64,000 bases of DNA from Pisolithus tinctorius (lineage: Eukaryota; Basidiomycota; Agaricomycetes; Boletales; Pisolithaceae): positions 372,001 through 436,000 of the forward strand of contig JANFAH010000033.1 of NCBI GenBank assembly GCA_024663395.1. The letters are read 5' to 3'. A program made the position numbers and the translations under genes. Below are positions 56,020 through 64,000 of this stretch, in pieces (within the stretch, counting starts at the first letter, position 1; each line of letters begins with the position of its first letter). Under the pieces are notes generated by a model. The model was not told the DNA's origin. It made no database searches and was given only the letters and a program-made list of their open reading frames with translations.

Positions 56020-56121
56020 GATAGTTATCAATTCAGTACAGCAGGATAAACTCGGGATAGTAGCCTATAGTACAAATTGAAATGTTCCGTGCCATCAGGG
56101 ACCGTAATACATCTCAGCAAT
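56020..56121. other. 3' flank of the helicase gene
   Basis: Host sequence resumes here. It should be the 3' UTR of the minus-strand helicase gene, so element A inserted about 100 bp past that gene's stop codon. No other feature seen. Confidence 0.6.
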
Positions 56122-59100
56122 TCAATATTCATACAGATCGAGATCCTCGACATTGAGCGACGGTTTCTCCTTCTTTGGAACCTGCTTCACAGCAACAATA
56201 GCTTTGTATGCGACATTCAGTTCTTCCGGGGCTCCTTTTTCACCACCTGGGATTCTGTCGAGAAATTCTTTGACTTGCAGTACCGCATCCTTCAGGCCGT
56301 CGATGTCACGTTTCTTATGGAATTCGGAGTCAGGGTTCAGTTTCTTCTGCAGTTCATGCCCTCGTTTAAGGGTAGCCCTCCAAACAAGTGAGAAAACTTG
56401 CAAGTGTGGAGTATTAAGACCTACGAGATTTCACTCCTCTTACGCCCCATTTCTTCCAGGTGCTCATGGCCTTTTTCCAGTAATAGTTCAGGAAGTTTTG
56501 TCCTGTTTCTAGCGGATGTAGCGATAGCGATTCCCTTCTTCAGGGCTAAAAGTAAATGAGGCAAGGGTCCAAGGTACAGCAGGCGATAAAACCCTTGCGC
56601 AAGCCCGGAAGCTTGAGCGTGCTTTAGACAAGCGGCAAATATGGCAGATCTCTCTCTCCAGAGCGCGGTCCTCTGCAGCCGCCGTTTCCGTTTTTGGCAG
56701 TGTTGACGGAATACATGTTGTATTAAGCGAGCTGCAGACTCTTCTTCGTCCGTAGCGACAACGGCCGGTACGACCTGATCATCGTCGGGAGGACCTTCCA
56801 CGTCTTCAGCAGGTTCGTGGGCCTTCGAGTTTGCAGGTTCAGTTTCCAGTGATAAGTCAACTTGACCTTCTGGGTCACATTGTGCTAAGCAAGCTGCAGA
56901 CTCTTTCTCATCCATAGCAACATCAGTCGGGACGGGCTGATCATCGTCGGGCAGAGGATCCTGTACATCTTCAACCGGCCCGTGGTCCTTGGCATGTTCA
57001 ATGTTGAAGGATAGATCAACTTGATCTTCAACTGGCTTCGTCTGGGGAAGGGTTCCGGGCTGAAGCACGGAAGCTGATGCTTTCACAGGGAGTAAGGAGC
57101 GTGGGGGAACCCGGAGAACCAAAAGCGTTGGTATCTCGTCGGGTCGACTGTAATTAAGTTCCTCGATACGCCACCCCGTGGGGAAGCGGCTGGTTCGAAG
57201 CCTTGTTCCCTTGCAACGAAGATGGACAAGGTTTGATATAGCATGATTCTCATCATAGCCAACTATTACGCGCAGGAAATCCTCACGTGCTGCTTGTGTA
57301 TATCTGCAACAGTAGGTACGTCATCATGGAGGTGTGGGGAATAGCGAAGTTACATACTTCCGGTAGATGTACGGTGTGGCCCGATCGGGATCATTGGATT
57401 TCATGTTGGTAATAATGCTTGAAATCCTGGCTGCGAGACCAGGGGGGCAGTTATAAGAAGCTAAAGGGGGGTTAGTAGAGTCCAAACTCGTGACAAGCTC
57501 CCTACCAAGACACAACATCCTACAGCTAGGGTATTGTTAGTTTCGAGCAACTGGATAACCCCCATATTACTCACACCCGCGCAATAAATATATTGCGGTG
57601 AATGGGCGTAACAATTCTGTACATCAGCGAAAAGTTTTCTGCGCCAGACGTCAGCATGTCCTATTGATTAATTGGTGTAAGAATAACCTGTGGCACCGTC
57701 AGATCGTAGTTTTTCAAGGAGATATTGTATATCGTCTAGTAGGTGATTGATGAACCTGACGTCTTTACGTGCATCGAGTTTGTTCTTCCCGATTAACCAG
57801 CTACGAGGTAGAACGACATCATGCAGCGACTCCGCACCGGGGTTATTTTTAAGCCGGAGCGTTATCACAAAGGCACTAAGTGTTTCCTCTATGCAGTCGC
57901 ATAGAACTGACAAGTTCACTCGGTGGTTATTACGTATAATGTGCCTACAATGTCGCTTAGGATTCAGCAAGTGTGGCAACGGAAAGAGTGGAACTCTCAC
58001 TGAAGGCCAAAGATACCCGCAGAAATGCTCGTATCTTTAAAAGATTGAATGGAGTAGATCATGTCTTCCACGATGTAATGACCTGGATGGCGGAACAATT
58101 CCACGGGGCGGTAGAGCCGCACACAATTAGCACTCCGTAGGGCATCACTTTCACCAAACACTGAGCTGAGCTTTATCAGCCGTAGTATGTCCGTGAGGAA
58201 GTCTGTAGATTTTCGAGGATGCAGGGAATAAATGGCGCCGCGAACCCAGTTTCTCATTACCCGCATGCCGTCATAAGAATTCTCGACACTTGACAAGTCA
58301 AGGTCCGCAAGAGAACCTTGCGCATGGGAAGGTGGGAAGAACGCCTCATATAAGTGGTCTATACAGTTGGCGATCTCTTCTTTTACGCTGTAGCACAAAG
58401 GTGATTAGCAAGCGGCCAAGCTATAAGCGCGAGGTTACTTACCCTTCCCATTTTCGCATGCCGGGAAATGCAGAATATTTCAGCTGCAATATACGCATCT
58501 GCTGCAGGTGAATACCAACCCGTGCGTTGTATTGTGCGGGGTCCAGAGAGGAGAGTGGGACATGCTGTTGCTTGCATCCCGCATAGTTGCAGGAACTATT
58601 AATAACAAAAGAAAGGCAGGGAGAAAAGATCTCTGCATTGTAACAAAGCCGGGTTTCAGCATTGACTTGGTGGCGGAGGTGAAGGCGCACGCGCTCTTTC
58701 AAAACGTCGGTGACTCGTCCATGAGTGTATGGTGCATTTGTTTGTGCATCATTGGTGGTAGACTCCGCGTTTGGGGTTGTCAAGATGAAAGAGCCCGCTT
58801 GTAGATCGTACTGGTCGTTCGAAAGCTGAGTTATGCCGAATAACTTTCTGATGCCACGTTCTCCCACCGGATCATTATGGAACGCAACGGCGTAGAGTAA
58901 ATGAGAGTACGTGTAGAAATTTCGAAGGAAGAGTGCGAACTCCTCCAGTGTTGCAGGAAAGAGGTGAGGTAGACGCGAAAAAACGTGATTGAGACACCAG
59001 AGGGCAGCCGTATTTTCCTCCCGCCCGATGAAGGATACTGCCAGCTCTTCCAGCGTTGCATGGTCAAGTTCTTCAGCAGCAGCAACAGTTTGGAACATCT

Positions 59101-62100
59101 TGGTCTACATAATTGAAATTCAGTCGGAGACTCCGAGTAAGCAAGCGATACTTACTTCGTCACGGACTCGAAGAGGTAAAAGATCCAAGGGGAGCTGATG
59201 GCTTAACGAGATGAGGGTTTTTGGTATTCCCGTACGGAATTCCTTTGGCGCCACTCCGAATGAGCAATGCTCCCAGAGACATCCCAGTAATATGTCAGCT
59301 GCACGCCTCACAGCATGCTGGTTGGCTTTGTCCTTGAGAAATGCCCTGATCGCGTCTAAAGGTTTACCTTCACTCAGATGCAGTTCTGCAGCTTCAACAT
59401 ATCTTTTCTGAGACTCGTAGAGCACCGCAAGTGCGACATCCAGGCCATAAGTCTCAAGGAAGTCTAACTTTTCTTCAAGGGAGGAGAAAAGAGACGACGG
59501 TGGTCTGCAGGATGTTAAGTTCACGTTCACGACAACAAGCAGATCACCTACTTTTCGTCATCCTTGCTGCAGTAGTACAGCCGACACACTGTAAGCAACT
59601 CATCCGCACTTTCACGTGACATCTTTTCTGAATGGGATTTGAGAACCTCGACTGTCTTGTTAAATATGCCAGCCTTGCGGTAGCACTTGGCTGCTAGTTC
59701 ATACTCCTCAGCACTCAGATATGCATCCGCCGCCTTACGATCCTCGGCGGCGCGAACGTAGCACTCCGCAGCTACACGGTAGTACTGCAGCTTCTCACCA
59801 GGTGCCTCGCCATCACAACTGACAAACGCATCTGCCGCTTTGGCAAACGCTCGACATTGCTCGCTCGGGAGAGCAATCCCAATTGTTGCGCGAGCAAGCT
59901 CTCGGAAATGGTACGCTTCGGCAACTCTCACTTCGCGGGGCATGTTGGCACGCCCAAAGCAATGTATCGCTTGTGTGTACCGCTTGTGCTGGAACAACGA
60001 GCGACCAGATTCTGCCCATTCTTGAGGGGTAGACGATACAGCGAGATGTGGGACATCGGTCTCAGGCGTACAAATTTGGATTTGAGATCGAGATGTCCAG
60101 AATATCTGTTATAACCATTAGCGTTTCCGTCGTTTTCGATGAATCACTGGAAGAGATTCCTTACCCTCATAGGCTCGCCTTTGTCCGATGTATCGACAAT
60201 CCACATGTTCTTACGTGCTCTTGTTATTCCCACATATAAGAGCTTCAGCTTGGACGGGGTGTTAGTGGACGGAGTGGACAAATAGAAGTAGTTTCGTTTA
60301 CATACCTCTCTACACAATCCCACATATCGGGTTTCATCCCTCTCAAAACAAGGCGCCTGTAGTTGGCAAGGTTTGTAGCCCTCGACTACACCATCGATGG
60401 CGGCAAGCACCAAACGCCAGCGCGATAGATCCATGGTTGAATCCTCGAAAAAGTTGTATAGTAGCACCTGCAAATTCCGGGGATCACCGTCTAATGATAC
60501 AGCAAGGAGGCACTGCATGGATAGACACCCACATCATTGAACTCCAAACCTTTGCTCTCATAAAGAGTCCTACCATAATCGGCTATCAGCTGTTCAGATA
60601 TCGGACGCATAATCGTCCTCACATGATTACTCCAATATTACCCACTTGCTGTTGGAGCTTCTCTTTAGCCTTCTCGTCGCGTACGAGAATGCCTGTGAAC
60701 TCTACGTGAAAATAGCAAACAACGGCATAAATATCAACCAACACTGGTCTGCGCCAAATTCAATGTGACTGTCGCTATGGTGGGACAACGTTAGTGGGAA
60801 TCCTGGACTGAATTGCAACAGAGACTACATACGATGTGCCGAAGAGGAATTGTTCATAACGAACAGTATCCTTATCCCATGCAGTGAAGAAAACCGGTTT
60901 CAGACCGTCAACGACGCCACGTTCGGGCTGGAGGGAATCGATACTATTTGGCCAGAAGCGTGCAATCAACTCGATCACTGAGTGCGCGCAATTCACTATA
61001 CCGCCATGGGAGCGGTAGTTGATGGCAAGCTGGAATGATGCCGGCGGGGCAACAGCCCGCTCCCTCACAATGTGGGAGGCTTGGTCCACCTAAATGCCGT
61101 GTAATTTGTGGACGTTGCACGACTCTTGCCACCTACCTCAATTCGGTATAGAAATGCCTTCAGATCGTCAAACCTAAACGAGCTTCCAGCAGAAATAGTC
61201 TGAGCAGTATCACCTGCCCAGAACAGGCCTTCCGGATTACTGCATGTAAGGCGCAAAACTACAATCATCTCAACCATAGTCTCCGATTGCCACACATGAA
61301 AACATACGAAGAGCATCTATGAGCAAGTTGTCTTGTGCTTCGTCTACATAGCTGCAGCCCAATCTTCATCAGTAGCCTGTTTGTTGACACGATAAATAGC
61401 ACGAACAGAAAATCCACTCGAGGCCCTTTCAACGGTGTACCGTCTAGTAGAGCTTTGAGAACTGCATGTGTCCTTGTGATAGATCAATCAAAATCATGTG
61501 ATACCTCTCAACAACATCAACAAACCGGTCTGCAATATCGTGATGTTGGTGATGACGCTTCAGCCTGGAGTAGGCTTCGAATAGAGCATAGAGACATTCT
61601 CTTTGATCAGAGAACGTGGGGTTTGTGCGTGATGAGAGACTACAGTAGGTGTTCTTATCCAGTGTTCCATTATCAAATCGAAGTGACATTTCTGAGCCTT
61701 TGATGATGCCTGTTGTAAATTAGTACTCCGGCTACACCACTCAAATCGACGGAAATACCCATAATCTCCCCAAACACCGGCCATGGATCTGTACACCTTG
61801 TCAGTCACAGGGAGTACTGTGTAAACCAACGGCCTGACCCAGACACTTTGTAAGATGAGCCAACCGGGGCCAATACCTGTGGACGAAAACTTCATAGGTA
61901 ACGAAGGAGTCAAGGACCTCCGGGTCTTGGGAACGCGCAAACAGTCTTGTTGCACGTTCAGCCCCTGGAAGATCTGTATCCAAGATATCTGCTGCTATCA
62001 TCCTCACCAGCTGCGGAGTCGACTATGAGCGGTGAGCTCAGTGCATATGATCAACAATACACACCCGGTCAAATGTTAAGAATAAAGGGAAGTGGTGGTC

Positions 62101-64000
62101 CTCGAGTTCACTATATCTCTGTGGAATGCCACTTTGAGCATCCGGGACATCGTCATTATCAACCAGTCCTCGGTACATGTTTCTCGACTTCAACATTGCA
62201 AGCTCGTCCAGCGTATATCCTGCCAGTGAGAGGGAGTCCAGGAGCTTCACGAAGTACTCCTCTACTTTGGTTGCAAGGACATGAGACTTCGTGACAAATA
62301 TCTGCCTTGGCCGGGGCATGCCAGAGCCTTCAGAATGAAGTTGCCATGCCCTCTGAATTCCCAACATCTTAAAGAGCATGGTTGTTGTTTTCCTTACCAA
62401 TAATAAGCGTCACACTGATCTCAGTCACACAATCAACTCACCCCGTGCCACTTCGACCCAAAACATAACATGATGTAGTGCATTCGACGATCTTGCGCTC
62501 TTGTGGACTAGGGACGCATTGGGACAAGTAAAGAGACCAAAAAAGATGTACTAACCTGAGTTCAAATACATGCTGGACGTCCTTCATCGCGATTAAACCT
62601 GCGAAAACGTCAACATCTTCGCTAGATCGTTACGAAGGGTAGCATTTCTCGAACCGTTAATTAGGGCCTGCAAAACACATCTGAGCAAGAACAAAGACAA
62701 GACGGATCAGCTCGAGCTTACCTGAGAGAAGGTGATGTATTTGTCAAGGCTGCTCTATGGTGTGAGTGAACGGCAGAGAAGTCATGTACATCAAGACGTA
62801 CACGAGGAGGGAATGCAGCTGTAGTTCAACGTCAGTGGCCTTGATGATGGAAGACAGCATGAAGCTGATATCAATGGACGTACTTGATCCATTTCTTGGT
62901 CACCAAGGGCCAGTGGTAGGGGCTTGACGACCACTTCGTGTACCTCGGGTGGGAATACAGCAGGCAAGTACACCTTATCTCCGGGATGGACAGGTGGGTT
63001 TCTGTACGTGCATCTGCAATGGTGAGATGAACGAACTTTACCTCCTTTTGTCAGCGTAAAGAAGGTTAAGTTACCGTTGTATATACTCTTTGCCTTTGCC
63101 GGACAAGTGGTGATTCATTGCATCCCAAATGCGATTAAGTTGGGTATGGGTGCATATCTCATATATCTTTATGGCTTCAGGTGTACCCCAGTAAGTATAT
63201 GGGCATATAACGGACGTGTAAGGGCTACCTTGTCGCTCGATCTGAAATGATCTGAGTGCAAGAAACAGGGAGGCAGGTAACTCACTTACTTCGCCATCAT
63301 GGTCTGGAACACAGTCGATTTGATACTTCGTGCTACATTAATGGCTTTATTAGGAACTCTGGATGGAAACTCGTACCACAAGCCGCAAATCTCGTTGCAT
63401 CTTCGCTTCAAAGATGGGCACGCCTGAGCGAGCTCCATCCAATCTCTTCTGGTTATCATCTGAAAAATGGCCATTCGAAAGTTCTCTGTGCCAGTGTCAC
63501 CACACAACCGATAAGGAAAGTAGCATAGAAAATGGCATAGCACGTACTTGATCTTCTTGACTACGATCTTGAACTTATTCCCATCGCTCCTGCGAAATTC
63601 CCTCAATTTCTTCGTCGCATTCGTCCCGATCAGAATTCTCCATTCTCCGAAACCGTCTGCATTATCGAAGTACAATGCAGCCTTCATTGGTTGAACCATT
63701 GGGTACGCTGATGGCTGAGTTTCCACGACAACGGAGGTGGATGGCTTCACTACAGTTTGAGGACGCTCGCTGGTACTGTGATCAGATAAAAGTTGAACAT
63801 AGGCGTTCTTCAGGGGCATCGCAAGTTCAGGGCTTGAGAGTGCACTCAGATAGGACTGTCGAGAGAAGTCAACGGCAAGTCGTGACGGTTTGGAAGGTTA
63901 CTCACGTCTAAATCCAATTTTAACTTCTCCGCGATGTCAGTGGCCATTCGTCTCGCTGCTTCATTCGTAGTGGGCACAGGAACCCCAAGTTTGAAAAACA
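56122..64000 (-). CDS. TRANK1-like UvrD/SF1 helicase, large, 5' end outside window
   Basis: A minus-strand multi-exon gene enters at 64000 (FFKLGVPVPTTNEAARRMAT) and stops at 56122 (NVEDLDLYEY). A fungal-specific N-part (FGEWRILIGTNATKKLREF, ELSNGHFSDDNQKRL) leads to an SF1 helicase. Walker A GRSGTGKTTT is split by an intron (about 62385-62460). The Walker B-type motif YVDEAQDN is at about 61320-61345, WAGDTAQTIS about 61210 and motif VI LYVGITRARK about 60215-60245. Then come repeated helical TPR-like units (ECYVRAAEDRKAADAYLSAEEYELA), a CCCH finger (C-x8-C-x4-C-x3-H, about 58570-58615), acidic repeats and an IQ motif (ARLIQHVFRQHCQKRKRR, about 56690). It resembles vertebrate TRANK1 in build. 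Its function in fungi is unknown. No break is evident, though I did not resolve every junction. Confidence 0.82.

Overview
The window is nuclear DNA of a filamentous basidiomycete, probably an Agaricomycete. Host genes are broken by many short (about 40-65 nt) GT-AG introns. The retroelement families, including chromodomain Ty3/gypsy elements and a Tad-like LINE, and the Zn-cluster cargo protein are of basidiomycete type. I could not run any database search, so family names rest on motifs read in the translations.

Layout. 1-2.8 kb: the 5' part of a minus-strand Ty1/copia element (gag, half-tRNA-type primer site, LTR-like leader), followed by a minus-strand relic of gypsy family A. 3.6-16.1 kb: a conserved host block of GET3 (minus), SRP68, a Snf2/Sth1-type remodeller ATPase and KU80 (all plus). 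GET3 and SRP68, two ER-targeting factors, are divergent across only 112 bp. 16.4-17.1 kb: a minus-strand solo LTR of family A (TSD CTCAC) that itself holds a 473-bp MITE.

17.5-56.0 kb: a set of nested retroelements whose boundaries can nearly all be read from LTR pairs and target-site duplications (TSDs). Gypsy A (17482-56019, TSD GATAG) was hit by gypsy C (23443-38809, TSD CCGG/CCAG) and by Tf1/sushi-like chromovirus B (41151-54578, TSD CTCAT). C was hit by gag-only element D (29352-34682, TSD CCGT), which carries a further 1.9-kb insert. B was hit by a LINE (47551-54129, TSD TGTTATGTTTC) at the first base of its 3' LTR. Discounting insertions, A is about 9.7 kb with one frame of roughly 3000 codons, C about 10.0 kb, B about 6.8 kb, D about 5.3 kb and the LINE about 6.6 kb. 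The reading frames of A and C continue in register across their insertions.

The retroelements are silenced mainly by CpG decay. A's frame is interrupted about twenty times, always by TGA where family members usually have arginine (CGA), never by TAA or TAG. LTR pairs differ mostly at CpG sites. The first catalytic Asp of integrase has become Asn by a CG-to-CA change in both A and B. The most unusual features are a hairpin just upstream of the 3' LTR in all four LTR families, a spliced antisense Zn-cluster gene carried by C between two copies of that hairpin, a second antisense ORF inside D, long Cys/His-rich extensions after the chromodomains of A and B, and a shared T-run/TGA motif at -1 frame changes in B and C.

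56.1-64 kb: the 3' part of a very large minus-strand host gene for a TRANK1-like UvrD/SF1 helicase with a TPR-like helical region, a CCCH finger and an IQ motif. Its 5' end lies outside the window.
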